64,000 bases of DNA from Amycolatopsis australiensis (GCF_900119165.1 NZ_FPJG01000006.1:2542001-2606000); one strand, 5' to 3'; counted from the first letter of the stretch, positions 16,070-26,854 are shown. Notes: a model not told the origin generated them from the letters alone. Made by a program: numbers and translations.

Positions 16070-17170
16070 ATGGTCAAGCCGTTCCCGGTGCCGCTCGACG
16101 AGGCCGATGTCGCCGATCTGCGGGAGCGGCTTCGGCGGACTCGGTGGCCCGAGGCCGAGACCGTCGATGACTGGTCGCAGGGTGTGCCGCTGTCCTACGT
16201 CCGGGAACTGTGCCGGGACTGGGCCGAGGAGTACGACTTCGGGTTCGCCGCGCGGCTCAACGCCTTTCCGCAGTTCCGGGCCGAGGTCGACGGGGTCGGG
16301 CTGCACTTCGTGCACGTCCGCTCGCCCGAGCCCGATGCCCTGCCGCTCGTGCTGACCCATGGCTGGCCGGGGTCCGTCGTCGAATTCCTCGACGTCTTCG
16401 GGCCGCTCAGCGATCCCGCGAAGTACGGCGGCGACCCCGGTGACGCCTTTCACGTCGTCGCGCCGTCGCTGCCCGGCTTCGGGTGGAGTGACAAGCCCGC
16501 CCTGAAGATCGGCCGGGTCGCCGAGCTCTTCGACCGGCTCATGCAGGAGCTCGGCTACGACCGCTACGGCGCCCAGGGTGGCGACTGGGGCGCCGCCGTG
16601 GCGAACGCGCTCGCGCGGTCCGGGCGGGTGGCCGGCGTGCACGTCAACTTCGCTCCCGTGCGGATGGCCGGGGACGATCTGACCCCCGAGGAGCGTCAGG
16701 CCCTCGCCGACCTCGAAGAGTTCCGGCGGACCGGCGGCGGCTACTCCGCCCAGCAGGGCACGCGGCCGCAGACGCTCGGGTACGGCCTGACCGACTCGCC
16801 CGCCGGTCAGGCCGCCTGGATCGCCGAGAAGTTCTGGGCCTGGACCGACAACAAGGGCCACCCCGAGGACGCCGTCGACCGGCAGAAGATCCTCGACGAC
16901 GTCTCCGTCTACTGGTTCACCGCGACGGCCGCTTCCTCGGCGCGGATGTACTGGCAGAACACCGAGCGCGATCTGTCCACAGTAGACGTCCCGGCCGGGA
17001 TTTCGGTGTTCCCCAAGGAGATCGTGCGGCCTTCGCGGCGGCAGGCCGAGCAGCGCTACACCGACCTGCGGTGGTTCGAGCAGCTGCCGGTCGGCGGGCA
17101 CTTCGCCGCGCTCGAACAGCCCGGGCTGTTCGTCGAGCAGGTCCGCGGCTTCTTCCGGCTGGTCCGCTGA
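16070..17170 (+). CDS. Epoxide hydrolase family alpha/beta hydrolase
   Basis: A 366-residue enzyme of the microsomal-type epoxide hydrolase family. The N-terminal EHN segment (PFPVPLDEADVADLRERL, RTRWPEAETVDDWSQGVPL) precedes the alpha/beta core. HGWPGS (97-102) supplies the oxyanion hole, Asp172 in GGDWGA is the candidate nucleophile, and His344 in VGGHFAALEQP the catalytic histidine. It would open an epoxide through a covalent ester intermediate; the substrate is not predictable. The start ATG has GGAGGAG six bases upstream. Confidence 0.9.
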   Translation: MVKPFPVPLDEADVADLRERLRRTRWPEAETVDDWSQGVPLSYVRELCRDWAEEYDFGFAARLNAFPQFRAEVDGVGLHFVHVRSPEPDALPLVLTHGWPGSVVEFLDVFGPLSDPAKYGGDPGDAFHVVAPSLPGFGWSDKPALKIGRVAELFDRLMQELGYDRYGAQGGDWGAAVANALARSGRVAGVHVNFAPVRMAGDDLTPEERQALADLEEFRRTGGGYSAQQGTRPQTLGYGLTDSPAGQAAWIAEKFWAWTDNKGHPEDAVDRQKILDDVSVYWFTATAASSARMYWQNTERDLSTVDVPAGISVFPKEIVRPSRRQAEQRYTDLRWFEQLPVGGHFAALEQPGLFVEQVRGFFRLVR

Positions 17171-17293
17171 CCCGGCGATTTTCCGGCGCCGAAGCGTAAC
17201 CGGTCCGCCTGGCGGGAAACCCCGCCTGGTGGATTGGTCGGCGCGGCGGGTCCGCGGTAGCTTGCGGGTGGTGAACTTAGGCTGCCCTCTGTT

Positions 17294-17318
17294 GCATATA
17301 TGCGCATTCGACTATATG
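17294..17318. promoter_or_regulatory. AT-rich palindromic candidate operator before the CDF exporter
   Basis: GCATATATGC (17294-17303) is a perfect palindrome, and CATATA/TATATG (17295-17300 and 17313-17318) form a wider inverted repeat around ATGCGCAT. Such an AT-rich patch stands out in this genome and lies 36-60 bases upstream of the exporter start. TTAGGCTGCCC at 17277-17287 also resembles half of a DtxR/IdeR-type iron box. Metal-responsive ArsR/SmtB or DtxR-type control is a reasonable guess. Confidence 0.45.
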
Positions 17319-17353
17319 TTGGGCGTCGACGCGGAAGCGGGAACGGAGGCGGA

Positions 17354-18274
17354 ATGGGACACGGCCACGGACACGGGCACGCGATCGCCCCGGCGAGCGC
17401 GTCCGGCCGGTACGTGCGGAGCCTGAGCATCGCGCTGGGCGTCGGCGCCGGCTTCATGGTGCTCGAGTTCGTCGTCGGCTTCACCACCGGCTCGCTGGCC
17501 CTGATCTCCGACGCCGCGCACATGTTCACCGACGTCCTCGGGGTCGGCATGGCGCTGACCGCGATCATCCTGGCTCGCCGCACCGGGCCGACGGTCAGCC
17601 GCACGTTCGGGCTCTACCGCGCGGAGGTGCTGGCCGCGCTCGCCAACGCCGTCCTGCTCTTCGGCGTCGCGGGCTACGTCCTGGCCGAGGCCATCGGGCG
17701 GATCAGCGACCCGCCCGCGGTGCCCGGCCTGCCGGTGCTGCTGGCCGCGACGGCCGGTCTCGTGGCCAACATCGTGTCGTTCGCCGTGCTGCGCTCGGGC
17801 GCGAAGGAAAGCCTCAACGTCCGGGGCGCGTACCTCGAGGTGCTCGCCGACCTGGTCGGCTCGGTCGGCGTGCTGGTCAGCGGCGCGGTGACGCTGCTGA
17901 CGGGCTGGCGCTACGCCGACCCGATCATCGGTGTCGCGATCGGGCTGTTCGTGCTGCCCCGCACGTGGACGCTGGCCCGGCGGGCGCTGCGGATCCTCTT
18001 CCAGCACGCGCCGCACGGCGTCGACGTCGGAGCGATCAACGCCGAGCTCGCCGCGCTGCCGGGCGTGGCCGACGTGCACGACCTGCACGTCTGGACGCTG
18101 ACCTCGGGCATGGAGGTCGCATCGGCGCACCTGACGCTCGCCCCGCCCGCGAAGCAGTCCGACGTGCTGACCGACGCGCAGAACCTGCTCGCTTCGCGCT
18201 ACTCGATCGAGCACGCGACGCTGCAGGTGGAAGCGCCGCAGTGTGCGCGACGCTGCCAGGAACTCTCGTGGTGA
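17354..18274 (+). CDS. Cation diffusion facilitator (CzcD/ZitB-type metal efflux)
   Basis: A 306-residue, six-span membrane protein exporting Zn2+ or a similar divalent metal in exchange for protons. The N-terminus is a histidine-rich tail (MGHGHGHGHA) likely to bind metal. Membrane-segment ligands are in SLALISDAAHMFTD (Asp53, His56, Asp60) and GAYLEVLADLVGSVGV. The cytoplasmic C-terminal domain contains VHDLHVWTLTSGMEVASAHL, the CDF dimerisation/metal region. I chose the ATG with GGAGGC upstream; the longer frame runs through the palindromic operator region. The C-terminal CARRCQ adds two cysteines. Confidence 0.9.
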   Translation: MGHGHGHGHAIAPASASGRYVRSLSIALGVGAGFMVLEFVVGFTTGSLALISDAAHMFTDVLGVGMALTAIILARRTGPTVSRTFGLYRAEVLAALANAVLLFGVAGYVLAEAIGRISDPPAVPGLPVLLAATAGLVANIVSFAVLRSGAKESLNVRGAYLEVLADLVGSVGVLVSGAVTLLTGWRYADPIIGVAIGLFVLPRTWTLARRALRILFQHAPHGVDVGAINAELAALPGVADVHDLHVWTLTSGMEVASAHLTLAPPAKQSDVLTDAQNLLASRYSIEHATLQVEAPQCARRCQELSW

Positions 18275-18284
18275 CGCGCCGGTC

Positions 18285-18989
18285 CTAGGCCGGCAGCGGC
18301 TGCGCGCCCCGGGCCGAGAGCATCAGCTTCATCTGGTCCATCTCCGCGCCCTGCGACGTGAGGATGCTGTTGACCAGCGCCTTCAACGCCGGCAGCGACG
18401 AGTGGGCCGCCGCGTACCGGGCCATCGCCGTGCCGCCCTGGTGGTGGCGGAGCATCAGCTGCAGGAAGTACACGTCGAGCTCCTTGCCCGACAGCGAGCG
18501 CAGCTTGGCCAGCTCGGCCTCCGTCGCCATGCCCGGCATCAGCACCCCGGCGCCCGGGTTGACCGACGACGGCGCCATCGACATGCCGTCGTGCCCGGCC
18601 ATCGGCTCCGTCATCCACTTCATCGGCGCGCCGATCGCCTGCTCCGGCTGGTCCCACAGCATGAGCCAGCCCTTCATGCGGCCGACCTGCTCGAGCTGGG
18701 TGCGCTCGATGTCGAACGCCAGCTGGCGGATCTCCGGGTCGGTGGAGTGGTCCCGCGCCCAGCCGGCCATCGTGACGGCCTGCAGGTGGTGGGTCGACAT
18801 GTCCTGCGCGAACCCGACCTCGACCGACCCGGCCGCGGGCACCGCCGCGGCCGGCTCGTCGACGGCCCTGGTCAGGAACATCCCCGCGGTCCCGCCGATC
18901 AGCAGGACCGCGAGCAGCGTCCCGCCGATGATCACCCAGCGCGACCACGTCGGCTGCTCGGTGACGACGCCGGGCTCTTCGGAACTCAC
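18285..18989 (-). CDS. DUF305 family exported protein
   Basis: A 234-residue protein with one N-terminal membrane segment (WVIIGGTLLAVLLIGGTAGMFL), so it is an anchored, extracytoplasmic protein. The DUF305 signatures are FAQDMSTHHLQAVTMAGWA and FLQLMLRHHQGGTAMARYA, two His-rich helices of the ferritin-like DUF305 fold, plus Met-rich stretches. Metal (copper or iron) handling is often proposed for the family but not proven. The GTG start overlaps the DUF3105 stop (GTGA), so the two are one operon. Confidence 0.88.
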   Translation of the reverse strand: MSSEEPGVVTEQPTWSRWVIIGGTLLAVLLIGGTAGMFLTRAVDEPAAAVPAAGSVEVGFAQDMSTHHLQAVTMAGWARDHSTDPEIRQLAFDIERTQLEQVGRMKGWLMLWDQPEQAIGAPMKWMTEPMAGHDGMSMAPSSVNPGAGVLMPGMATEAELAKLRSLSGKELDVYFLQLMLRHHQGGTAMARYAAAHSSLPALKALVNSILTSQGAEMDQMKLMLSARGAQPLPA

Positions 18990-19837
18990 TTGGACGGCGT
19001 GGCCGAGGGCGCGGGGGCACCGGAGGAGGGCTGCTGGTTCATGCCGCCCTGCTCGTTCTGCGCGCCGGCGGTGCCCTTGTAGTCCATCGGCTTCGCGTCC
19101 GGGCCCGGCTTCGACGGGTCGAACGGCGGCGGGTTGTCCGGGTCGAACTGGCCGGGGCCGAGCGCGTCGCAGGACGCCCCGACCTCGGGGTAGACGCCGT
19201 TCGGGTTGCTGCGCAGCGCCGCGATGAACTCGTCGATGCGGGGGTCGTTGGCGTCGTCGAGCTTCAGCTGGTGGCCCCACGACTGCAGCGAGATCGGCTT
19301 GTCGAGGCCCGGGTAGGGCGACATCATCGTGAACGGCTTGCCCTGGACGCGGACCTTCAGCAGGTTCAGCGCGTCACCGGTCACCTGCTGCGGGTTGTAG
19401 GCGATCCAGACGGCGCCGTGCTCGAGCGAGTGGACCATGTTCTCGGTCCGGACCGCGTTCGGGTACACCGTGCCGGTGCAGGTGGCCCAGTAGCCGTCGT
19501 GCGGGCCGCCGAACGGCGGGGTCTTGTCGTAGGCGACGCGCTCGGTCGGGAGCACGTGCACGCTGCCGGTGTAGTTCGCGGTGACGACCCCGGGGATGCG
19601 CTTGGAGGGATCCGGGTCGGACGCGGTCGGCGCGAACGAAGCGGCGGCCTGCTCGCGGCCGGCCTGCTCACGCTTCGGCGCGGACTGCACCATGTAGTAG
19701 ATGATCACCGAGGCGGCCAGCGCCACGATGGCGACCACGGCGATGATCGTGCCCCAGGGCGTGCCCTTCTTGGTGACGACGGAACCGCGGGCCGCCTTCA
19801 CCGCCGACCCCTTTTTCCGAGTTGTCCCGTTCGCCAT
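18986..19837 (-). CDS. DUF3105 family membrane-anchored protein
   Basis: A 283-residue protein with a lysine-rich cytoplasmic N-terminus, one membrane span ([21 protein letters not shown]) and a ~230-residue outer part. The conserved DUF3105 core is [20 protein letters not shown] and [15 protein letters not shown], rich in His and aromatic residues. The C-terminus is low-complexity (Pro, Ala, Ser). Function is unknown; the DUF3105-DUF305 pairing recurs upstream of argS in related genera. It is transcribed away from argS. Confidence 0.85.
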   Translation of the reverse strand: MANGTTRKKGSAVKAARGSVVTKKGTPWGTIIAVVAIVALAASVIIYYMVQSAPKREQAGREQAAASFAPTASDPDPSKRIPGVVTANYTGSVHVLPTERVAYDKTPPFGGPHDGYWATCTGTVYPNAVRTENMVHSLEHGAVWIAYNPQQVTGDALNLLKVRVQGKPFTMMSPYPGLDKPISLQSWGHQLKLDDANDPRIDEFIAALRSNPNGVYPEVGASCDALGPGQFDPDNPPPFDPSKPGPDAKPMDYKGTAGAQNEQGGMNQQPSSGAPAPSATPSK

Positions 19838-19997
19838 GGCTCCCGCGTTCTCCCTCTGGTGGCTGCGGACGGATTCCCGCCCGGGCCAGTGTAGAGACCA
19901 CGCGTCTGATCACCGTAAACGCCTCACACACCTACCCGCCGTGACGTGTTCGAGACCGATGCAAGCGCCGGACCAGGGCACACCTAGAATTCGGCAA

Positions 19998-21653
19998 GTG
20001 ACTCCCGCCGCTCTCGCCGACCTGGTCCGCAGCTCCGCCGTGCAGGTACTGACCGCACGCGGCATCGACGACGCCGTGCTGCCGGAGCAGGTGACCATCG
20101 AACGCCCGCGCAACCCCGACCACGGCGATTACGCGACGAACCTGGCCCTGCAGGTGGCCAAGAAGGCCGGGCTGAAGCCGCGCGAGTTCGCCGAGGCGCT
20201 GGCCGAGGCCGTCTCGGCCGACGACGGCGTCGCCTCCGCCGAGGTCGCCGGCCCCGGCTTCCTCAACTTCCGGCTCGCCGCCGCAGCACAGGGCGACATC
20301 GTGCGGCAGGTGCTCGAAGCGGGCACGGCCTACGGGCGCGGTGACGCCCTGGCCGGCACCAAGATCAACCTCGAGTTCGTCTCGGCCAACCCGACCGGCC
20401 CGATCCACCTCGGCGGCACCCGCTGGGCCGCGGTCGGCGACGCGCTGGGCCGGGTGCTGGCCGCGCAGGGCGCCGACGTCACCCGCGAGTACTACTTCAA
20501 CGACGCCGGCGCGCAGATCGACCGGTTCGTCCGGTCGCTGATCGCCGCCGCGAAGGGCGAGCCCGCGCCCGAGGACGGCTACGCGGGCGGCTACATCAAC
20601 GACATCGCCGCCGCCGTCCTCAAGCAGGAGCCGAGCGCGCTGTCGCTGCCCGAGGAGCAGCGGCACGAGACGTTCCGCCGGATCGGCATCGAGCTGATGT
20701 TCGGCGAGATCAAGCAGAGCCTGCACGAGTTCGGCACCGACTTCGACGTCTACTTCCACGAGGATTCGCTGCACAAGTCCGGCGCGGTCGACGCGGCCGT
20801 CCAGCAGCTGAAGGACTCCGGCAACCTCTACTTCGAAGACGGCGCCTGGTGGCTGCGCTCCACCGAGTACGGCGACGACAAGGACCGCGTCGTCATCAAG
20901 CAGGACGGCAACCCGGCCTACATCGCCGGCGACCTGGCCTACTTCAAGGACAAGCGCAACCGCGGCTTCGACCTGTGCATCTACATGCTCGGCGCCGACC
21001 ACCACGGCTACATCGCCCGGCTCAAGGCCGCCGCGGCGGCCTTCGGCGACGACCCGGCGACGGTCGAGGTGCTGATCGGCCAGATGGTCAACCTGGTCAG
21101 CGACGGCAAACCGGTGCGGATGTCCAAGCGCGCGGGCACCGTGATCACCATGGAGGACCTCGTCGAGGCCGTCGGCGTCGACCCGGCCCGCTACGAGCTG
21201 ATCCGCTACTCCGTGGACTCCACTTTGGACGTCGACCTGGACCTGCTGCGCAAGCACTCCAACGACAACCCGGTCTACTACGTCCAGTACGCGCACGCGC
21301 GGCTGGCGTCCCTGCAACGCAACGCGGCCGACCTCGGCATCAAGTCCGGTTCGGACGTCGACTTCGGACTCTTGACGCTGCCCGCCGAGGGCGACCTGAT
21401 CCGCACCATCGGCGAGTTCCCGGAAACCGTGCGCCGCGCCGCCGAAATGCGGGAACCGCACCGGATCGCGCGCTACCTCGAAGAACTCGCGGGCGCTTAC
21501 CACAAGTTCTACACCGTGGGCCGCGTGCTGCCCATGGGCGACGAAGAGGCGACCCCTCTGACGCACGCCCGGCTCGCGTTGTGCGAGGCCGCCCGCCAGG
21601 TGCTGGCGAACGGCCTCGCGCTGCTCGGTGTCTCCGCTCCGGAACGGATGTAA
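19998..21653 (+). CDS. argS: Arginine-tRNA ligase
   Basis: Charges tRNA-Arg with arginine, using ATP. The 551-residue class I synthetase has an N-terminal Arg-S additional domain (~1-110), the HIGH-equivalent HLGG (137-140) in [16 protein letters not shown], and a KMSKS-type loop VRMSKRAGT (around 373-381). The C-terminal DALR anticodon-binding domain ends at [13 protein letters not shown]. The start is the GTG opening [10 protein letters not shown]; upstream frame codes for basic, non-conserved sequence. It is the first gene of the argS-lysA-hom-thrC-thrB run; the 160 bases upstream, shared with the divergent DUF3105 gene, show no element I can name. Confidence 0.96.
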   Translation: MTPAALADLVRSSAVQVLTARGIDDAVLPEQVTIERPRNPDHGDYATNLALQVAKKAGLKPREFAEALAEAVSADDGVASAEVAGPGFLNFRLAAAAQGDIVRQVLEAGTAYGRGDALAGTKINLEFVSANPTGPIHLGGTRWAAVGDALGRVLAAQGADVTREYYFNDAGAQIDRFVRSLIAAAKGEPAPEDGYAGGYINDIAAAVLKQEPSALSLPEEQRHETFRRIGIELMFGEIKQSLHEFGTDFDVYFHEDSLHKSGAVDAAVQQLKDSGNLYFEDGAWWLRSTEYGDDKDRVVIKQDGNPAYIAGDLAYFKDKRNRGFDLCIYMLGADHHGYIARLKAAAAAFGDDPATVEVLIGQMVNLVSDGKPVRMSKRAGTVITMEDLVEAVGVDPARYELIRYSVDSTLDVDLDLLRKHSNDNPVYYVQYAHARLASLQRNAADLGIKSGSDVDFGLLTLPAEGDLIRTIGEFPETVRRAAEMREPHRIARYLEELAGAYHKFYTVGRVLPMGDEEATPLTHARLALCEAARQVLANGLALLGVSAPERM

Positions 21654-21656
21654 GAA

Positions 21657-23087
21657 ATGGCGCACCCCGCGGGCCCCAGGCACGCCGACGTCTACCCCCA
21701 CGCCGACACCTCCGGGCTCCAGCCTTCCGGTGCCGAAGAACTCGACAAGCTGCCCGCGAAAGTGTGGCCCCGCAACACGTTCCGCGCCGCCGACGGCGTG
21801 GTGCGGATCGCCGGGGTCGACCTGCGCGAGCTGGCCGAAAAGCACGGCACGCCGCTGTTCGTCGTCGACGAGGCCGACTTCAAGTCCCGGTGCGCCGACT
21901 ACGCGGAGGCGTTCGACGACCCGTCGCTCGTGCACTACGCGTCGAAGGCGTTCCTGTCCATCGAGATCGCCCGCTGGGTGGCCGAGCAGGGCCTGAGCCT
22001 CGACGTCTGCAGCGGCGGCGAGCTCGCCGTGGCGCAGCGCGCGGGCTTCCCGGTCGAGCGGATCACCTTCCACGGCAACAACAAGTCACCCGCCGAGCTG
22101 GAAGCCGCCGTCGTCGCCGGTGTCGGCACGGTGGTGCTGGACTCGTACTTCGAGATCGCCCGGCTGGCCGACATCGCCGCCCGCCACGACGCCGTGCAGC
22201 CGGTGCTGATCCGGGTCACGGTCGGCGTCGAGGCGCACACCCACGAGTTCATCGCGACCGCGCACGAGGACCAGAAGTTCGGCTTCTCACTGGCGTCGGG
22301 CGACGCCGCCGAGGCGGTGCGCCGGGTGCTCAACGCGCGTTCGCTCAAGCTCGTCGGCCTGCACAGCCACATCGGCTCGCAGATCTTCGACGCCGACGGC
22401 TTCGAGGTCGCCGCCCGCCGCGTCGTCGGCCTGCTCGCCGACCTGGCGAAGGAGCACGGGCCCGAGCTGCTCGACCAGCTGAGCCTGGTCGACCTCGGCG
22501 GCGGCTTCGGCATCGCCTACACCGAGAAGGACAACCCGCCGCCCCCCGCGCAGATGATCACGCAGATCCGCGAGATCGTCCGCAAGGAGTGCGCGTACGC
22601 GGGCCTGCCGGTGCCGCGGATCGCGGGCGAGCCGGGCCGCGCGATCGCCGGTCCCGGCACGGTCACCCTCTACGAAGTCGGCACCATCAAGGACGTTTCG
22701 CTCGGCGACGAGTCGGCGCGGCGGTACGTCAGCGTCGACGGCGGGATGAGCGACAACATCCGGACCGCGCTGTACGACGCGGTCTACGACGTCCGGCTGG
22801 TGTCCCGCTCGGCGGCCGACAACGAGCAGCCGGTCCAGGCCGTGCTGTCCCGGGTCGTGGGAAAACACTGTGAGTCCGGCGACATCGTCGTACGAGACTG
22901 CTGGCTGCCCGACACGCTGGCTCCCGGCGACCTGCTGGCGGTCGCGGCGACCGGTGCGTACTGCTACTCGATGGCGAGCACGTACAACCGGATGCCCCGC
23001 CCGGCCGTGGTCGCCGTGCGCAACGGCAGCTCGCGGCTGCTGCTGCGGCGGGAGACGACCGACGACATGCTGCGCCTGGAGGTCTGA
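21657..23087 (+). CDS. lysA: Diaminopimelate decarboxylase
   Basis: Final step of lysine synthesis: meso-diaminopimelate to lysine and CO2, with PLP. The 476-residue fold-type III enzyme has the PLP lysine in VHYASKAFL (Lys97), the phosphate-binding [18 protein letters not shown] and the active-site cysteine region GKHCESGDI. It starts three bases after argS and is followed by hom with a 6-base gap, the classic actinobacterial aspartate-family cluster. Diaminopimelate also supplies peptidoglycan, so lysA sits at a branch point. Confidence 0.96.
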   Translation: MAHPAGPRHADVYPHADTSGLQPSGAEELDKLPAKVWPRNTFRAADGVVRIAGVDLRELAEKHGTPLFVVDEADFKSRCADYAEAFDDPSLVHYASKAFLSIEIARWVAEQGLSLDVCSGGELAVAQRAGFPVERITFHGNNKSPAELEAAVVAGVGTVVLDSYFEIARLADIAARHDAVQPVLIRVTVGVEAHTHEFIATAHEDQKFGFSLASGDAAEAVRRVLNARSLKLVGLHSHIGSQIFDADGFEVAARRVVGLLADLAKEHGPELLDQLSLVDLGGGFGIAYTEKDNPPPPAQMITQIREIVRKECAYAGLPVPRIAGEPGRAIAGPGTVTLYEVGTIKDVSLGDESARRYVSVDGGMSDNIRTALYDAVYDVRLVSRSAADNEQPVQAVLSRVVGKHCESGDIVVRDCWLPDTLAPGDLLAVAATGAYCYSMASTYNRMPRPAVVAVRNGSSRLLLRRETTDDMLRLEV

Positions 23088-23093
23088 GTCACA

Positions 23094-24404
23094 GTGTCTG
23101 CTGCAGAAGGCCGTCCGATCAGGGTCGCGCTGCTCGGCTGCGGGACCGTCGGCGGCGAGGTCGCCCGGCTGCTCACCGAGCAGGCCGGCGAGCTGGCCGC
23201 GCGGGCCGGCGCGCCGGTCGAGCTGGCCGGCATCGCGGTCCGCCGCCCGGACAAGCACCCCGAGCTGCCGCCGGAGCTGCTGACCGCCGACGCCGAGAAG
23301 CTCGTCACCAGCGACGACGTCGACGTGGTGGTCGAGCTGGTCGGCGGCATCGAGCCGGTGCGCGGCTGGCTGCTCGCCGCGCTCGAGGCCGGGAAGTCGG
23401 TCGTCACGGCGAACAAGGCGCTGCTGGCCGAGCACTCCGCCGACCTGTTCGAGGCGGCCGACGCCGCGGGCGCCGACCTCTACTTCGAGGCCGCGGTCGC
23501 CGGGGCGATCCCGCTGCTGCGCCCGCTGCGCGAATCACTGGCCGGCGACCGGATCACGCGCGTGATGGGCATCGTCAACGGCACCACGAACTACATCCTG
23601 TCCGCGATGGACTCCACCGGCGCCGGCTACGCCGAGACGCTCGACGAGGCCAGCCGGCTGGGCTACGCGGAGGCCGACCCGACCGCCGACGTCGACGGCT
23701 ACGACGCCGCGTCGAAGGCCGCGATCCTCGCATCGCTGGCCTTCCACACCCGCGTGACCGCCTCGGACGTGCACCGCGAGGGCATCGCCGACGTCACGGC
23801 CGCCGACCTCGCCGCGGCCCGGATGCTCGGGCGCACGGTGAAGCTGCTGGCCATCTGCGAGCGCGTGACCGACGACGACGGCGTCGAGTCCGTCTCGGCC
23901 CGCGTGCACCCGGTGATGATCCCGCGCAGCCACCAGCTGGCCGGCGTCGGCGGCGCGTTCAACGCCGTGTACGTCGAGGCGGACGCCGCCGGCGAGCTGA
24001 TGTTCTACGGCCAGGGCGCGGGTGGCGCGCCGACGGCGAGCGCGGTGCTCGGCGACCTCGTCGCGGTGGCCCGCAACCGGGTCGTCGGCGGGCGCGGCCC
24101 GCGCGAGTCCGCGCACGCGGCGCTGCCGGTACGGCCGATGGGCCAGACGCCGACCCGCTACCACGTCAGCCTGTCCGTCGCCGACCGCGCCGGCGTGCTC
24201 GCCCAGGTGGCGCAGGCCTTCGCCGCGCACGGCGTGAGCATCGCGGCCGTGCGGCAGAGCGACGTCGGCGACCGCGCGAGCCTCGTCGTGGTGACGCACC
24301 AGGCGCCCGATGCGGCGTTGCAGTCCACTGTGGACGAAATCGGCCGGCTCGACGTCGTCCACGAAGTTGTCAGCGTGATGCGGGTGGAAGGCGAAGACCA
24401 GTGA
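23094..24404 (+). CDS. hom: Homoserine dehydrogenase
   Basis: Reduces aspartate semialdehyde to homoserine with NAD(P)H. The 436-residue protein has an N-terminal Rossmann fold ([17 protein letters not shown]), the catalytic domain ([34 protein letters not shown]) and a C-terminal ACT domain (~350-436: [18 protein letters not shown]), which usually gives threonine feedback inhibition. The start is GTG. The stop overlaps the thrC start by four bases. Confidence 0.96.
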   Translation: MSAAEGRPIRVALLGCGTVGGEVARLLTEQAGELAARAGAPVELAGIAVRRPDKHPELPPELLTADAEKLVTSDDVDVVVELVGGIEPVRGWLLAALEAGKSVVTANKALLAEHSADLFEAADAAGADLYFEAAVAGAIPLLRPLRESLAGDRITRVMGIVNGTTNYILSAMDSTGAGYAETLDEASRLGYAEADPTADVDGYDAASKAAILASLAFHTRVTASDVHREGIADVTAADLAAARMLGRTVKLLAICERVTDDDGVESVSARVHPVMIPRSHQLAGVGGAFNAVYVEADAAGELMFYGQGAGGAPTASAVLGDLVAVARNRVVGGRGPRESAHAALPVRPMGQTPTRYHVSLSVADRAGVLAQVAQAFAAHGVSIAAVRQSDVGDRASLVVVTHQAPDAALQSTVDEIGRLDVVHEVVSVMRVEGEDQ

Positions 24405-25462
24405 TCAGGCACCCCTGGCCCGGGCTCATCGAGGCGTACCGGGACCGCGTCCCGGTCCCGGACGGGGCGCGGGTGATCACCCTCGGGGAGGGCAACACGC
24501 CGCTGCTGCCCGCCCACCACCTGTCGGAGCTGACCGGCTGCGAGGTGTACCTGAAGGTCGAGGGCGCCAACCCGACCGGCTCGTTCAAGGACCGCGGGAT
24601 GACCGTGGCCATCACGCACGCGCTCGCCAGCGGGCTGAAGGCGGTGATCTGCGCGTCGACCGGCAACACGTCCGCCTCGGCCGCCGCCTACGCCGCCCGC
24701 GCCGGGCTCACCTGCGCGGTGCTGGTGCCGCAGGGCAAGATCGCCATGGGCAAGCTCGCCCAGGCCGTGCTGCACGGCGCGCGGATCCTGCAGGTCGACG
24801 GCAACTTCGACGACTGCCTCGAGCTGGCCCGAAAGACCGCGAACGACTACCCGGTCACCCTGGTCAACTCGGTCAACCCGGTGCGCATCGCGGGCCAGAA
24901 GACCGCGGCGTTCGAGATCTGCGACGTGCTGGGCACGGCGCCGGACATCCACTGCCTGCCGGTCGGCAACGCGGGCAACATCACCGCCTACTGGGCGGGC
25001 TATTCGGAGTACGCGGCCGACGGTGTGGTGAAGAACACGCCGCGGATGTTCGGCTTCCAGGCGGCCGGCGCGGCGCCGCTGGTGCACGGCGAGCCGGTGC
25101 GCGACCCGGACACGATCGCGACGGCCATCCGGATCGGCAGCCCGGCGTCCTGGACGGCGGCGGTCGCGGCGAAGGACGCGTCCGAAGGGCTCTTCGAAGC
25201 CGTGACGGACGAGAAGATCCTCGAGGCGTACCGGCTGCTCGCGGGCCGCGAAGGCGTGTTCGTCGAGCCCGCCTCGGCGACCAGCGTCGCGGGCTTGCTG
25301 GCCACGGCCGCCGACGGCAGGCTCCCGGGGGGTTCCCGGGTCGTCTGCACCGTCACCGGCCACGGCCTGAAGGACCCGCAGACGGCCCTGGCGGGCAACG
25401 TCGAGGTCGAACCCCTGGCGGTCGACCCCTCGGCGGTCGCGGCCGCGCTGGACCTGCCGTGA
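24401..25462 (+). CDS. thrC: Threonine synthase
   Basis: Converts O-phosphohomoserine to threonine with PLP. The 353-residue fold-type II enzyme has the Schiff-base lysine in TGSFKDRGM (Lys63) and the phosphate loop [11 protein letters not shown]. The length matches the short class of threonine synthases found in actinobacteria. GTGA overlap with hom couples translation. It is separated from thrB by a 100-base palindromic repeat region rather than being overlapped. Confidence 0.96.
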   Translation: MIRHPWPGLIEAYRDRVPVPDGARVITLGEGNTPLLPAHHLSELTGCEVYLKVEGANPTGSFKDRGMTVAITHALASGLKAVICASTGNTSASAAAYAARAGLTCAVLVPQGKIAMGKLAQAVLHGARILQVDGNFDDCLELARKTANDYPVTLVNSVNPVRIAGQKTAAFEICDVLGTAPDIHCLPVGNAGNITAYWAGYSEYAADGVVKNTPRMFGFQAAGAAPLVHGEPVRDPDTIATAIRIGSPASWTAAVAAKDASEGLFEAVTDEKILEAYRLLAGREGVFVEPASATSVAGLLATAADGRLPGGSRVVCTVTGHGLKDPQTALAGNVEVEPLAVDPSAVAAALDLP

Positions 25463-25474
25463 CCCCCGGCTCGC

Positions 25475-25563
25475 CAGCGCCCCAAGGCGGCCTTGGTTGC
25501 GTCTCACGCACCGAAGGCCGCCTTGGTTGCGTCTCACGCACCGAAGGCCACATTGGGGCGCTG
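25475..25563. repeat. Palindromic element with internal 30-base tandem repeat (thrC-thrB spacer)
   Basis: The outer arms are inverted: CAGCGCCCCAAGGCGGCCTT (25475-25494) and, in reverse complement, CAGCGCCCCAATGTGGCCTT (25563-25544), 18 of 20 matching. Between them a 30-base unit beginning AAGGCSGCCTTGGTTGCGTC is repeated at 25484-25513 and 25514-25543, with a third partial copy. The AAGGCC-CCTT core is also seen in the prfA terminator at 31010. Its 30-base period keeps the reading frame open, but thrB most likely starts after it. Confidence 0.75.
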
Positions 25564-25565
25564 CG

Positions 25566-26453
25566 GTGAGCGGCGGGTTCCGGGTCACCGTTCCGGCGTC
25601 CACCGCGAACCTGGGTCCCGGCTTCGACGCGTTCGGGATGGCACTGGGCCTCCACGACGTCGTCGAGGTGCAGGTCACCGACGGCGGCCTCAAGGTCGAG
25701 GTGGCCGACGCGGGCGCGGGCGGGGTCGAGGACGTCCCCACCGACGAGACCCACCTCGTCGTCCGCGCCATCCGGAAGACCTGCGCGCACCTCGGCGTCG
25801 AGCCGCCCGGGCTGCACCTGCGTTGCTTCAACGCGATCCCGCACGCGCGCGGGCTCGGTTCGTCGGCGGCCGCCGTGGTCTCCGGCGTCGCCGCCGGGTA
25901 CGCGCTGGCCGGACGGGAACTCGACGCGTTCGACGCCCTGCAGCTGGCCGCGGGCTTCGAAGGGCACGCCGACAACGCCGCCGCCAGCCTGTTCGGCGGC
26001 CTGGTGCTGGCCTGGTGCGAAGGTGACCAGTTCCACACCGAGCGGCTGACACCCCACCCGTCGATCCGGCCGGTCGTGGCCGTGCCGTCGGAGCGTTCGG
26101 CCACCGCGACCACGCGCGGCCTGCTGCCACCGGCCGTCCCGCACGCCGACGCCGCGCACAACGCCGGCCGCGCCGCGCTGGCCGTGCACGCCCTGACCGC
26201 GAAGCCCGAGCTGCTGCTCGCGGCCACCGAGGATCGCCTGCACCAGCACTACCGTGCCCCCGCGTACCCGGCGAGCACCGAGCTGGTGGCGACGCTGCGT
26301 GCACAGGGCGTGCCCGCCGCCATCTCCGGGGCCGGTCCCACGGTGCTCGCGCTGACGACCACGGGAATACTTCCCGCGGGGGCCGGCGTTGAAGGCTTCG
26401 ACGTCTTCGAGCTGGCCGTGGATCTCACGGGTGTGCAGGTTGCGGCTCAGTAA
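25566..26453 (+). CDS. thrB: Homoserine kinase
   Basis: Phosphorylates homoserine for threonine synthase. The 295-residue GHMP kinase has the N-terminal [16 protein letters not shown], the ATP-binding [16 protein letters not shown] (92-107), and the C-terminal [13 protein letters not shown]. The start is the GTG opening [14 protein letters not shown] longer in-frame start exists, but it would translate the upstream tandem repeat (twice [13 protein letters not shown]), which no homoserine kinase carries. Confidence 0.95.
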   Translation: MSGGFRVTVPASTANLGPGFDAFGMALGLHDVVEVQVTDGGLKVEVADAGAGGVEDVPTDETHLVVRAIRKTCAHLGVEPPGLHLRCFNAIPHARGLGSSAAAVVSGVAAGYALAGRELDAFDALQLAAGFEGHADNAAASLFGGLVLAWCEGDQFHTERLTPHPSIRPVVAVPSERSATATTRGLLPPAVPHADAAHNAGRAALAVHALTAKPELLLAATEDRLHQHYRAPAYPASTELVATLRAQGVPAAISGAGPTVLALTTTGILPAGAGVEGFDVFELAVDLTGVQVAAQ

Positions 26454-26502
26454 AGGCTGGGTCACGTGCCCGCCGCCACGCCCGCCACGCGGGGGGTGGT
26501 TG

Positions 26503-26854
26503 TTGCACCCGGAACCGCCGCGGTCTACCCTCGGGGGCGTTCGATCACCGTGCGTTTCCGCACCCGATGCCGGTCCTCTGGGATCGCATCCTTCGTTGAT
26601 CCGCCGAATCCGCACCGCCTGGCACGCGGGGTAACGCGGAAGGACGCAGGCGGGTTTCCGGTCTCGGCGGTGCCGAATTCCGCATCCTCCGTTTGGAGGA
26701 CGCAAACCCCTGTGGTGGAGGCGCTCCAGCTGTGTTCCGCACGGCCGAAGAGCTCATCTCGCGTATCGGGGGGCAACTACGCCGGTTCGCGATCAGAAGC
26801 GAGCGGCAGTCCGCTGATCCACCTGGAGGCGTGGATCGGTCAGGAAGGACATGT
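26503..26854 (+). promoter_or_regulatory. Candidate rho promoter and ~320-base leader
   Basis: The 401 bases between thrB and rho hold no convincing gene. TTGCAC (26503-26508) and TACCCT (26526-26531), 17 bases apart, make a plausible housekeeping promoter, giving a leader of about 315 bases. The leader has a hairpin TCCTCC-GTTT-GGAGGA (26685-26700) and several C-rich, G-poor stretches. Long leaders serve rho autoregulation in other bacteria; whether this one does is inference. Confidence 0.4.

Noticed and set aside
25475..25563. CRISPR array, suggested by the 30-base direct repeat
   Set aside because: The copies are directly adjacent with no spacers, the unit is part of a palindrome, and no cas genes are present.
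25497..25565. N-terminal extension of homoserine kinase containing two [13 protein letters not shown] repeats
   Set aside because: It is the translated 30-base DNA repeat; a GTG right after the repeat begins the conserved kinase sequence.
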